Below are positions 25,165 to 33,238 of a stretch of DNA of 64,000 nt, piece by piece (within the stretch, counting starts at the first letter, position 1; every line of letters starts with the position of its first letter). The DNA lies in the NCBI GenBank assembly GCA_044867425.1, contig JBIOUX010000208.1:1-64000 (forward strand), in the 5' to 3' direction. The stretch is from CAWBJP01 sp044867425. GTDB taxonomy: Bacteria > Actinomycetota > Acidimicrobiia > IMCC26256 > BP-133. Under the pieces are notes generated by a model. It was not told where the DNA came from and did not search any database. It saw nothing but the letters and a program-made list of their open reading frames with translations. The position numbers were made by a program, and so were the translations under genes.

Positions 25165-26307
25165 ATGACGGGCAAGGAAGCGCTCGAGCTGTGCGTGCTG
25201 GTGGCGGGAGCCGCCGCGCCCGTCAGCGTGGCCGGCGCCGGGCTCGTCTACCTGCTCCGCCACCGTTCCGTCGGCCTCCAGGCCGCCGTGGTTGTCCTCA
25301 CCGCGGTGGCGGCGGTGGCCGCCGGCGCCTGGGCGGCGGCGTCGGCCATGTTCGTCTCCACCCATGACCTCCAGGCCCTCGGGGTCGTCCTGGTGGCGGC
25401 GGCGGCGGCGGGGACCGCCATCGCCGTGGTCCTCGGCGTCCGCCTGGGGCAGGCCAGCCGGGACCTGGTCCAGGTCGCCCGGCGGATCGGGGCGGGCGAC
25501 GGCGACGGCGGCGGGCCCGAGCGGCCGCCCATCTCGCGTGAGCTGGCCACCCTGGCCCGGGAGCTGGAGGACATGTCGGCGGCGCTGGAGCAGGCCCGCA
25601 CCCGGGAGCGGACACTGGAGTCCTCCCGCCGGGAGCTGGTGGCGTGGGTCTCGCATGACCTGCACAGCCCGCTGGCCGCCATCCGGGCGATGGCCGAGGC
25701 GCTCGAGGACGGGGTCGTGTCCGACCCGGCCACAGTGACCAGCTACCACCACCGCCTGGCGGCCGAGGTGGACCGGCTGGCGGGCCTGGTCGATGATCTC
25801 TTCGAGCTCTCCCGCACCCAGGCCGGCGTGCTGCGGCTCCAGCTGGAGATGGTCTCCCTGTCCGACCTCGTCTCCGACGCCCTGTCGGGGGCGGTGCCCG
25901 TCGCCGAAGCCAAGGGTGTGCGGCTCGAGGGGCACCTGCGGGGCGCCTGCCCGGAGCTGCAGCTGTCGACCCCCGAGGTCGCCCGGGCCCTGCGGAACCT
26001 GCTGGAGAACGCCATCCGGCACACGCCGGCCGACGGCACCGTCTCGGTGGAGACCGGCATCGATGACGGGGCGGCCTACGTTTCGGTGGTCGACGCTTGC
26101 GGCGGCATCCCCGAGGTGGACCTGGAGCGCGTCTTCGACGTCGCCTTCCGGGGCGAGGCAGCCCGCACCCCCGGCGGCGGTGCAGGTCTCGGCCTGGCCG
26201 TCGCCCGGGGCATGGTCGAGGCCCACGGTGGGGAGATCGACGTCCGCAACGAGCCCGCCGGCTGCCGCTTCACCGTCCGCCTGCCCCTGGCCGCCGGTCC
26301 CCGGTGA
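25165..26307 (+). CDS. Sensor histidine kinase
   Basis: A 380-residue membrane kinase. Two N-terminal helices (about 10-35 and 60-105) enclose only a short loop, so sensing may be within the membrane. A HAMP-like linker leads to the HisKA domain with VSHDLHSPLAAI (phospho-accepting His). The ATPase domain has the N box NLLENAIRHTP, DACGGIP as G1 and GGGAGLGLAVARGMVEAHGG as G2. It pairs with the regulator at 24372. The epimerase GTG overlaps its TGA. The start ATG 25165 gives the natural N terminus. Confidence 0.9.
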   Translation: MTGKEALELCVLVAGAAAPVSVAGAGLVYLLRHRSVGLQAAVVVLTAVAAVAAGAWAAASAMFVSTHDLQALGVVLVAAAAAGTAIAVVLGVRLGQASRDLVQVARRIGAGDGDGGGPERPPISRELATLARELEDMSAALEQARTRERTLESSRRELVAWVSHDLHSPLAAIRAMAEALEDGVVSDPATVTSYHHRLAAEVDRLAGLVDDLFELSRTQAGVLRLQLEMVSLSDLVSDALSGAVPVAEAKGVRLEGHLRGACPELQLSTPEVARALRNLLENAIRHTPADGTVSVETGIDDGAAYVSVVDACGGIPEVDLERVFDVAFRGEAARTPGGGAGLGLAVARGMVEAHGGEIDVRNEPAGCRFTVRLPLAAGPR

Positions 26308-27437
26308 CGCCTTTGTCGGGGACACCCCGAGCCCCGGGTTTTTCGGGGGCACCCCGAGCCCCGGGCCGCCTCGTCCTCGTGACCGGCGGCGCGGGCTTCA
26401 TCGGCTCCCATGTGGTCGACGCCCTGGTGGCCGACGGGATCGGCGTGCGGGTCCTCGACGTCCTTCACCCGGCCCATGCCGGCGAACCCGACTACCTCAA
26501 CCCCGCCGCTGACTACGTCTTCGACGACATCCAGAACGCCTTGGCGGTGGACGATGCCCTGGAGGGGGTCGACGCCGTGTGCCATCAGGCGGCCATGGTC
26601 GGCCTCGGGGTCGACTTCGCCGACGTGTGCGATTACGTGAGGAACAACGACGCCGGCACGGCCGTGCTCCTGTGGGCCCTGCACCGGCGTGGCTTCGCCG
26701 GGCGCCTGGTCCTGGCCTCGTCGATGGCCGTGTACGGCGAGGGGGCCTACACCTGCCCCACCCACGGGGCCGTCCGGCCCGCCCCCCGCCCCGCCGAGCG
26801 CCTCGCCGCCGGCGCCTTCGACCCCCCCTGTCCCCGGTGCGGCGACCCGCTGGTGCCCGGTCCGGTGGACGAGGAGGCCACCCCCGAGCCCCGCAACGTC
26901 TATGCCGCCACCAAGCTCCACCAGGAGCACCTGGGCGCCGCCTTCGCCCGGGAGCACCCCGGGGTCGCCTGCACCGCCCTGCGCTACCACAACGTCTACG
27001 GCCCCCGGATGCCCCGGGACACGCCCTACGCCGGGGTGGCCAGCATCTTCCGCTCCGCTCTGGAAGCCGGACGGCCGCCGCTCGTCTTCGAGGACGGCGG
27101 CCAGCGCCGCGACTTCATCCACGTCGTCGACGTGGCCCGGGCCAACGTCATCGTCCTCACCCGCCCGGACCCCGCTCCCGGTCCCTTCAACATCGCCACC
27201 GGCCAGCCTCGGACCGTGCTGGACATGGCCCGGGCCCTGACGGCGGCTTTCGGTCCCGGTGCCCCGGATCCTGAGGTCACGGGCGACTTCCGTCCCGGCG
27301 ATGTCCGCCACGTGTACGCCAGCCCGGAGCGGGCCCGCCGCTCGCTCGGCTTCCGGGCTGAGGTCGGCTTCGCCGCCGGCATGGCCGAGTTCGCCCACGC
27401 CCCCCTGCGCTCCCAGCCAGCCGACGCGCCGGCGTGA
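26304..27437 (+). CDS. NAD-dependent sugar epimerase, dTDP-L-rhamnose 4-epimerase-like
   Basis: A 377-residue extended short-chain dehydrogenase/reductase. GGAGFIGSH near residue 30 binds NAD, and the catalytic YxxxK is in NVYAATKLHQE. A Cys-rich insertion (YTCPTH and CPRCGDP, a probable zinc knuckle) and the LRYHNVYGPRMPRDTPYAG segment fit actinobacterial dTDP-L-rhamnose 4-epimerases, making this an enzyme of deoxysugar supply for surface glycans; other 4-epimerases are possible. The GTG start overlaps the kinase stop. Residues about 4-21 are encoded by a tandem repeat (26316-26365) and are probably dispensable. Confidence 0.85.
   Translation: MTPLSGTPRAPGFSGAPRAPGRLVLVTGGAGFIGSHVVDALVADGIGVRVLDVLHPAHAGEPDYLNPAADYVFDDIQNALAVDDALEGVDAVCHQAAMVGLGVDFADVCDYVRNNDAGTAVLLWALHRRGFAGRLVLASSMAVYGEGAYTCPTHGAVRPAPRPAERLAAGAFDPPCPRCGDPLVPGPVDEEATPEPRNVYAATKLHQEHLGAAFAREHPGVACTALRYHNVYGPRMPRDTPYAGVASIFRSALEAGRPPLVFEDGGQRRDFIHVVDVARANVIVLTRPDPAPGPFNIATGQPRTVLDMARALTAAFGPGAPDPEVTGDFRPGDVRHVYASPERARRSLGFRAEVGFAAGMAEFAHAPLRSQPADAPA
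26316..26365 (+). repeat. Tandem 23-base repeat inside the 5' end of the epimerase gene
   Basis: Two copies, 26316-26338 and 26343-26365, differ at one base. Each begins TCGGGG and ends AGCCCCGGG, with a CGGGG/CCCCG mini-hairpin. They are read in frame as SGTPRAPG and SGAPRAPG. The GGGG..CCCC..AGCCCC layout resembles the REP-like elements at 11.8 and 25.1 kb. Confidence 0.65.
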
Positions 27438-27536
27438 TCGGCGCGAGCCTCAGTCATTTCTCATAACCTTCTGGTTTGCTGGTTGCTGACCGTCTGGCTG
27501 CAGGGTTATTCCCTGGGGTCCGGAGGAGGGCTGCGG

Positions 27537-27929
27537 ATGGGAACCGCTCGTAAGGTCACGTACCTGCTGGTCGGTGGACTCCTACTGGTGTCGGGCTTCG
27601 GTGACGCCCGAGGCGCCAGTCCGGTGTTCACCGTCAACCCGTCGTCCGGGCCCCAGGGCAGCAGCTACGAGGCGGCCGCCTCCGGGCCGGGCAACACCTG
27701 TCCCGGCCCGAGCGACGTGGTCATCGTGGCCTTCGTCGATGCCGCAGGGGTCGAGACGGAGTCCGACCCCATCCCGGTCCAGGGGGACGGGTCGTGGATG
27801 GCCACCCTGACGGTGCCCGCCAACGCCAGCCCCGGGGCCGCCGACCTCGAAGCCGGCTGCCACGCCACTGCCACGGCCGACGAGCCGAGCATGGTCTACG
27901 GCCGCGGGCGCTTCACCGTCACGGGCTAG
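27537..27929 (+). CDS. Small secreted protein, Ig-like/IPT-type fold likely
   Basis: A 130-residue secreted protein. Signal peptide near residues 1-30 (RKVTYLLVGGLLLVSGFG, ending ARG). The mature part begins FTVNPSSGPQGSSYEAA, the usual opening of IPT/TIG-like beta-sandwich domains, and holds two Cys (NTCPG and EAGCH) that could form one disulfide. It probably acts outside the cell as an adhesion or spacer module. GGAGGAGGG at 27522-27530 is a strong ribosome binding site 6 bases before the ATG. A CAGGG/CCCTG hairpin (27501-27515) lies just upstream. Confidence 0.7.
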   Translation: MGTARKVTYLLVGGLLLVSGFGDARGASPVFTVNPSSGPQGSSYEAAASGPGNTCPGPSDVVIVAFVDAAGVETESDPIPVQGDGSWMATLTVPANASPGAADLEAGCHATATADEPSMVYGRGRFTVTG

Positions 27930-27951
27930 GCGCCCGGCCCGGCTCGCTCGA

Positions 27952-29580
27952 TCACGGGGCCAGCTGGAGCCGGAAGGTCTTCTTGACCTCGTCCATGAAC
28001 AGCATCTCCCGGTTGGCGGAGAACTCGCCGGCCTCGACGTGGTCGCCCGGGAAGGCGTTGATCTCGCAGTCGGGCAGGCGGCCGCCGAAGCTGGCCAGCG
28101 ATCCGCTGCCGTCGGTCGAGCGGTACAGGTGGAGCAGCTCGTGCGAGGCGGAGATGAGGAGCTTTCCGTCGGGCGACTGGCGGACGACCGAGACGTCCTT
28201 GCTGTTGCCCAGCTGGCCGATGTAGGTGGGCTTGTTCATGGCCCCCGGGGTGAGCGTCCCGAATCTGTACATGCGGGCATGGGGTGTGGTCTTGGTGACC
28301 ACCACCAGATAGCCGCGGGCCATGAACGAGGCCTCGGTGTTGTAGGAACCGTCCGGGTAGGACCAGGGGTACTCGCGCACCGCCTGGACGTGGGTGGCCG
28401 TGTCAGGGTCGGGCTCCAGGATCTCGTAGATCTTGCGGCTGCCCGTGCCCCCGCCGTTGTCCACCACCCACAGGCGGGCCACACCATCCGGACCGATGGT
28501 GTAGTTCACCTCTTCCCAGTCGCCGTTCTGGGCATTGTCGATCAGGACCTCCCGGGCCACGGCCATTCCGTCGGCGCCGATACGCACGGCGTTGATGGCG
28601 GCGGTGTGGCCCGAGTCCCGCACCACCCAGTACACGCCGGGATGACGCCGAGACACGACCATGCCCGATGCCTCTCCCACGAAGTCGGTCTCCTCGGGCA
28701 GGACTGTCCGGGACGGCATCTGTGGGAAGCCGCAGTCGTTCGGGGTGGACGGAATGTCCTGGTAGTGCATGCCCCCGAAGGGAGAGATCATCGGCTCGGC
28801 GATCGGCTCAGGGCCCCGGCCGTCCGGATCCGCCGGGTGGGCGCCAGGCGGAAGCGCCGGCACCTCCTTTGGGAAGATCGGATTCTCGGCGGGCGCCGGG
28901 TCGGTCGGTGCGGGGCTGGGAACAGTGCCGATCGGGGCGGCCGGGGCGGCCAGGCCCCGGGGTGCCAGGCCGACGATGGGCTGGTTGAGGCGGATGTCCC
29001 CGGTGGAGCCGGAGAACCGGGCGTCGCCGAAGGAGAAGATCCCGCCGTCACCGGCCACCAGCCAGTACCCGTTGCCGCTGGGCGTGGGGGCCATGCCCAC
29101 GACGGGCCGGTTGAGGTTGGCGGCCGAGCCGAGGTCGGCGGCGTCGCCGAAGGCCAGCACTTTCCCGGAGGCGAAGGACTGCCGGTAACCCTTCCCGGTG
29201 GAGGTCGCAGCGAAGGCCACCACGCTGTCGCCGGCCCGCTGTCCCGGGGCCGAGCCGAAGAAGCCGGCGTCGCCGAAGGCGAAGATGCCGCTGTCGGAGG
29301 CGACGAGCCAGTAGCCGGCGCCGGTGGGGGTCGGGGCCATGGCGACGATGGGCTTGTTGAGGCGGATGTCCCCGGTGGAGCCGTGGAAGGGGGCGTCGCC
29401 GAAGGCGAAGATGCCGCCGTCGGAGGCGACGAGCCAGTAGCCGGCCGGGGACGCCGCCGCCTGGGTCGCACCCATGGAGCCGACAGGCGCGCCGAGGAGG
29501 CCGGCGGCGCTGAGGACGACTGACAACAAGACGACGGTCCGGCCGGACGAGCGACGGCGGGACCGACGATGAGCTGACAC
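27952..29580 (-). CDS. Secreted GYW-repeat protein fused to propeller-like C-terminal domain
   Basis: A 542-residue exported protein. A signal peptide (RRRSSGRTVVLLSVVLSAAG) is followed by four GYW repeats (about 47-210; GYWLVASDGGIFAFGDA and variants), a Pro-rich linker to about 260, and a C-terminal domain with VYWVVRDSGHTAAINAVRI, GDWEEVNYTIGPDG and RKIYEILEPDPDTA. That domain is homologous to the N-terminal domain of the protein encoded divergently at 29838, where the order is reversed; it looks like a six-blade propeller. Function unknown. GTG 29580 has GGGAGGG upstream. Confidence 0.8.
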   Translation of the reverse strand: MSAHRRSRRRSSGRTVVLLSVVLSAAGLLGAPVGSMGATQAAASPAGYWLVASDGGIFAFGDAPFHGSTGDIRLNKPIVAMAPTPTGAGYWLVASDSGIFAFGDAGFFGSAPGQRAGDSVVAFAATSTGKGYRQSFASGKVLAFGDAADLGSAANLNRPVVGMAPTPSGNGYWLVAGDGGIFSFGDARFSGSTGDIRLNQPIVGLAPRGLAAPAAPIGTVPSPAPTDPAPAENPIFPKEVPALPPGAHPADPDGRGPEPIAEPMISPFGGMHYQDIPSTPNDCGFPQMPSRTVLPEETDFVGEASGMVVSRRHPGVYWVVRDSGHTAAINAVRIGADGMAVAREVLIDNAQNGDWEEVNYTIGPDGVARLWVVDNGGGTGSRKIYEILEPDPDTATHVQAVREYPWSYPDGSYNTEASFMARGYLVVVTKTTPHARMYRFGTLTPGAMNKPTYIGQLGNSKDVSVVRQSPDGKLLISASHELLHLYRSTDGSGSLASFGGRLPDCEINAFPGDHVEAGEFSANREMLFMDEVKKTFRLQLAP

Positions 29581-29750
29581 GAGAGGCCCTCCCCGATCGA
29601 CCCGCCTACGGCGCCCGCTGCAGCCCGGGCGGGATTTCTCGAAAAGGAGGTACTGCGCGCGGAGTGTGAAATCCTGCTTCTGACTGTGATGTGGAGCAAA
29701 AGCCGCAGTCCGGGAGGAAGGTGCCTTTCCACGGCGAACTCCCTTTGCAC

Positions 29751-29808
29751 GAGCGGGGGTGATGCCCGCTCAAACAGCCCCCCGGTCTCCATCGGACTGG
29801 GGGTGCTG
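29751..29808 (+). promoter_or_regulatory. Two adjacent hairpins in the leader of the propeller/GYW gene
   Basis: First a perfect 7-bp stem GAGCGGG/CCCGCTC with a 7-base loop (29751-29771), then a longer imperfect stem from CAGC at 29775 to GCTG at 29808. They lie just upstream of the start region (29823-29838) in the 257-base gap between divergent genes. They may act as a translational control structure or simply be strong local folding in GC-rich DNA. Confidence 0.3.
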
Positions 29809-29837
29809 CCAAGCCTTCGGGGATGGGGGTTGCACAG

Positions 29838-31643
29838 ATGTGGATGGGGGGCGCCACGCCGCGTGCCTGGATGGGCCTGCGCGCTCTGGTGATCGTGGTC
29901 TTCGGGCTCGGGCCCGCACTGGCGGGAGTCACGCCGGCTTCGCGTTCGGGAGAAGTTCTGGCGGCCACTGGCGGGTGCGGGCGGGACTGGAGCTCCGCCG
30001 AGCGGATCGGGAGCCTGCCCGGGAACCTGCTCGAGGTCTCCGGCTTCGTGTCCAGCGCCCGATACCCGGGCGTGGCCTGGATGGTCCAGGACTCGGACAG
30101 CCCCCACAGCCTCTACTCCTTCGAGCTCGACGGTGACGAGCCCCGGTGGAAGGAGTTCGTGGTCTCAGGCGTCTCGAACCACGACTGGGAAGACCTGGCC
30201 TACACCGTCGGCGCCGACGGCCGCGGGCACCTGTGGATCCTCGAGAACGGCGTGGAGACGGGCCCCAAGCAGATCTTCGAGGTGCTCGAGCCCGACCCCC
30301 AGGGCGCCGGACCCGTCCGGGTGGCCAACACCTACCGGGTCGAGTACCCGGACGGCAACCGCAACACCGAGACCCTCTTCGCCCTCGGCGGGCGCCTGGC
30401 GGTGGTCACCAAGAGCAGCCCCAACCGGGTCTACCGGCTGCCCTTGCCCATGTCTCCGTCACGCACCAACTGGCTGGAACACACCGGGCACCTCGATGTG
30501 GGCTCCTTCGTGACCATGGCCGCCGTCTCGGGCGACGAGCGGCTGGTGGCCACGGTCAACACCCAGGACCAGGTCACCGCCTTTGAGGACCCCGACGGCA
30601 GCGGACAACTCGAGCGCTTCGTAGGTCCCGATCCCGTGTTCCATACCAACATGGTCAAGAGCCAGCGGGAGGCGGGCGACTTCTTTCCCTACGACTCCTG
30701 CGACATCGTCCTCGTGAGCGAGGACGCCAGCGTGTGGAGGCTGTCCAACCCCCGCTCGGTCGTCCCGACCCAGACGCCGAACCCGCCGGCGACGGTCCCG
30801 CTGGCGGCGGTCCCGCCCTCGACAGCCCCGGCCCCGCCGGACCCGCCGGCGGTGCGCGAGCCGGTCGTCGCCCCTCCCAGCACCGGAGGGAGCGGCGCCG
30901 GATACTGGATGGCCGGCTCCGACGGCTCCGTCTACGCCTTCGGGGATGCCCGTAACCTTGGCGGGCCAGCCGCCGTTCTCGGCCCGGTGGCGGCGGTGGA
31001 CCTCGAGCCCTCCCCTTCGGGAAACGGCTACTGGGTTGTCGACGCTCGGGGCCGGGTCTACGCCTACGGCGACGCCCGCCACCTCGGCAACCTGGGCACC
31101 GCCCTCGATCCCGGCGAGGGCGTGAGCAGCCTGTCGGCCACGCCGTCGGGAGGGGGCTACCGGATGTTCACCACCAGGGGCCGGGTGGTGACCTTCGGTG
31201 ATGCGGTGACGTACGGGGACCTGGCCGCCATGCGCCTCAATGGCCCGGTCCGGGACTCGATCGCCACCCCGTCGGGACGGGGCTACTACATGGTCGCCGC
31301 CGACGGCGGCATCTTCGCCTTCGGTGACGCCGTGTACCGAGGCTCGATGGGCGGCCAGCAGCTCAACGCCCCGGTGGAGTCGCTCGTCCCCGACCCCGAC
31401 GGCGCCGGGTACTGGCTGGTCGCAACCGACGGCGGTGTCTTCGCCTTCGACGCTCCGTTCCGCGGGTCGATGGGCGGCCGGCGACTCAACCAACCGGTCA
31501 CCGGCATGGTCGCCTTCGGGAACGGCTACGTGATGGTCGGCGCCGACGGCGGCATCTTCAACTTCTCCGACCGGCCCTTCCTCGGTTCGTTGGGCTCCAC
31601 CCCACCCTCCCGCCCGATCGTCGCCGTGGCAGCACTCGGCTAG
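29838..31643 (+). CDS. Secreted propeller domain fused to C-terminal GYW repeats
   Basis: A 601-residue exported protein. After a signal peptide (residues 1-40) comes a propeller-like domain (about 45-300) with VAWMVQDSDSPHSLYSFEL, NHDWEDLAYTVGADGRG and KQIFEVLEPDPQGAGP, homologous to the C-terminal domain of the divergent neighbour. A Pro-rich linker (310-350) leads to about seven GYW-type repeats most similar to those at 7262-9103 (GYWMAGSDGSVYAFGDA, then FDAPFRGSMGG). ATG 29838 is chosen for the GGGGGTT upstream; ATG 29823 is possible. Confidence 0.82.
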   Translation: MWMGGATPRAWMGLRALVIVVFGLGPALAGVTPASRSGEVLAATGGCGRDWSSAERIGSLPGNLLEVSGFVSSARYPGVAWMVQDSDSPHSLYSFELDGDEPRWKEFVVSGVSNHDWEDLAYTVGADGRGHLWILENGVETGPKQIFEVLEPDPQGAGPVRVANTYRVEYPDGNRNTETLFALGGRLAVVTKSSPNRVYRLPLPMSPSRTNWLEHTGHLDVGSFVTMAAVSGDERLVATVNTQDQVTAFEDPDGSGQLERFVGPDPVFHTNMVKSQREAGDFFPYDSCDIVLVSEDASVWRLSNPRSVVPTQTPNPPATVPLAAVPPSTAPAPPDPPAVREPVVAPPSTGGSGAGYWMAGSDGSVYAFGDARNLGGPAAVLGPVAAVDLEPSPSGNGYWVVDARGRVYAYGDARHLGNLGTALDPGEGVSSLSATPSGGGYRMFTTRGRVVTFGDAVTYGDLAAMRLNGPVRDSIATPSGRGYYMVAADGGIFAFGDAVYRGSMGGQQLNAPVESLVPDPDGAGYWLVATDGGVFAFDAPFRGSMGGRRLNQPVTGMVAFGNGYVMVGADGGIFNFSDRPFLGSLGSTPPSRPIVAVAALG

Positions 31644-31656
31644 AAGAGCATGAGAC

Positions 31657-31678
31657 GAGCCGGCGGTTCTGACGGCTC
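31657..31678. terminator. Possible bidirectional terminator hairpin
   Basis: GAGCCG (31657-31662) pairs with CGGCTC (31673-31678) around a 10-base loop, between two convergent genes. No U-run follows on either side, so it is weak as an intrinsic terminator. Confidence 0.3.
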
Positions 31679-32741
31679 AGTACGGCCGCACCACGGCCGG
31701 AGAATCCGCGTCGGCGAGGAACTCGGCCGGCCGCCCCGTCCCGTCGGCGGGCACCGACCATGTGTCCGGCGCCCCGAACCCGGAGTCGACGGCGTACAGA
31801 ACAGTGGCGTCGTCGAGCCACTCGATCTGGTCGTCGATGTTGCGGGTCTCGGCCAGGGGATGGTCCTCGAGGGTGGCCAGGTCGAGCACGGCGGGCCGCC
31901 AGCGCGGTGGGCCGATGCCCGAGCCGACCCGCTGCTTGAAGGCGATGCGGGTGCCGTCGGGCGACAGTGAGGGGCATTCGACGCCGTCCCGCAGGACCTC
32001 CATCGTCTGCGTCTCGACGTCGCCCCGCACCAGATAGGTGTGCCCGGCGGTGCCCAGGGTGGCGTAGAAGACGCCGGGCTGGCGGGCGAAGGTGACGCCC
32101 CAGAAGTTGAAGTCGGGCGCTTTGAGCGGCTTGCCGTCCCGGGTCACTTCGAACTGCTCCAGCTCGCCCACCAGTTCGCCGGTCGCCATGTCATGCAGGG
32201 TCGTCTGGGTCGAGAACGTGCCCGGGGCGTACGAGTGACCGGTCACGAACACCGTCGCCGCCCCGTAGCGGCCGTCGGGTGAGACCCGGGCCCGGCTGAT
32301 GAGTCCGGCCAGTGACTCCTGGTGACGGGGTTGCAGGTCCGGGCCGAGGAAGACGATGTCGTACGGCGTGAACAGGTCGCCGTCCTCCTTGAGGCACAGC
32401 CCGTTGCCGGCGGCGAAGTGGACCCGCAGGCATTGGAGGTCCGTCACCATGCGGGGCCCGTCGGGAGCGGCGAGCGGCGCCAGGGCCAGGTGACCGGCCT
32501 CACCGGCGGCGAGGGTCCGGAAGATGACGTGAGGCTCCGCCTGGAGCGCACCGATCGAAGCCGGAACCGCCGGCTCCACTCTGCCGGCCGCGACGCTGCG
32601 CTCCCGGCGGTCGGCGTGGGTCACGTAGGCCACCGTCACGGCCACGCAAGCGACGCACAGAGCGACGAAGGCGGCCGCCCTGGCCCGTTCGCCGTTCACG
32701 CCGCCGCCGCCGGCCGGGCGGTCTCGGAGCGATGAGTACAC
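31677..32741 (-). CDS. Membrane-anchored TolB-like propeller protein
   Basis: A 354-residue protein. A short N-terminal tail (MYSSLRDRP) precedes one membrane helix (AAAFVALCVACVAVTVAYV), then an extracytoplasmic domain with beta-propeller features: ISRARVSPDGRYGAATVFV, LHDMATGELVGEL and CPSLSPDGTRIAFKQRVGSG. It may recognise a polymer or protein at the surface. The GTG start has AGGAG at a spacing of 5. The start region and about 70 bases upstream are duplicated, inverted, in front of the MFS gene at 33208, so both proteins begin with the same nine residues. Confidence 0.7.
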   Translation of the reverse strand: MYSSLRDRPAGGGGVNGERARAAAFVALCVACVAVTVAYVTHADRRERSVAAGRVEPAVPASIGALQAEPHVIFRTLAAGEAGHLALAPLAAPDGPRMVTDLQCLRVHFAAGNGLCLKEDGDLFTPYDIVFLGPDLQPRHQESLAGLISRARVSPDGRYGAATVFVTGHSYAPGTFSTQTTLHDMATGELVGELEQFEVTRDGKPLKAPDFNFWGVTFARQPGVFYATLGTAGHTYLVRGDVETQTMEVLRDGVECPSLSPDGTRIAFKQRVGSGIGPPRWRPAVLDLATLEDHPLAETRNIDDQIEWLDDATVLYAVDSGFGAPDTWSVPADGTGRPAEFLADADSPAVVRPY

Positions 32742-32808
32742 GGGGCCTCCTGGGACGGGAACGCCGATTTCAGGAGTTTCGGCACGCGACGCCGCATACC
32801 TCTAGCCC
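32711..32808 (-). repeat. Inverted duplicated leader/start module, left arm
   Basis: Read on the minus strand, 32808 to 32711 matches 33140-33238 on the plus strand at roughly 85-88 percent by eye over about 98 bases. It includes the ribosome binding site CCAGGAG, the GTG start at 32741 and the first ten or so codons. Confidence 0.85.
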
Positions 32809-33207
32809 AGGGCCTGCCGTCACGAGGACGTTGCAAGGAACGTTCATGTTTCACCCCGGTTTTGGTGCTTCTCACAAGTTGTTGCGAGAACGAAAGTCAC
32901 TTCGCAGAGGGCATGCATGCCACGTTCTCGCTGAACCCGCAGTAGGCATCCATGAAACAACCGGGGATTGGACGGCGAGACATGAGGGCGGGGGAAAAGG
33001 TGGCCTAACCCCAGGTGACCATCTCGGCGTGTTTCATTTCTCCAAACGACTCCCGCGCAACTTTTCGAGGAGGGCACCTAGGCCCGTAGCGGCCAGCATG
33101 GCAGCGGTGCCAGCGACCAGCGGACCAAAGCGTCAGCTTGGGCTACAGGAGTCCGGCGTCGCGTCACGAAACTCCTTGAGATCGGCCCTCCCGTCCCAGG
33201 AGATCCC
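32742..33207. other. 466-base divergent intergenic region
   Basis: This separates the TolB-like gene from the MFS gene. It holds the upstream parts of the two inverted leader copies at its ends and, in the middle, a set of nested inverted repeats (32854-32966). It is less GC-rich than its surroundings. I see no convincing gene; open frames crossing it have no ribosome binding site and no recognisable product. Confidence 0.6.
32854..32966. other. Nested inverted repeats, candidate structured RNA or operator
   Basis: The outer pair CCCCGGTT (32854-32861) with AACCGGGG (32959-32966) encloses the 9-bp pair GCGAGAACG (32884-32892) with CGTTCTCGC (32923-32931). Inside that lies the perfect 12-bp palindrome GGCATGCATGCC (32910-32921). 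All arms are exact. The nesting suggests one folded element of about 113 bases. No known RNA family was recognised. Confidence 0.35.
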
Positions 33208-33238
33208 GTGTACTCATCGCTGCGAGACCGCCCGGCCG
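33140..33238 (+). repeat. Inverted duplicated leader/start module, right arm
   Basis: Plus-strand partner of 32711-32808. It contains AGGAG at 33198-33202, the GTG at 33208 and codons for MYSSLRDRP. Differences between the arms are scattered single bases plus one 1-base indel. Confidence 0.85.

Noticed and set aside
29641..29892. Perfect anti-SD complement AAGGAGGT at 29643-29650 with an open frame of about 70-80 codons after it
   Set aside because: The only well-spaced in-frame codon is CTG, the GTG behind it is followed at once by TGA, and the product overlaps the gene at 29838 in another frame. Noted but not called a gene.
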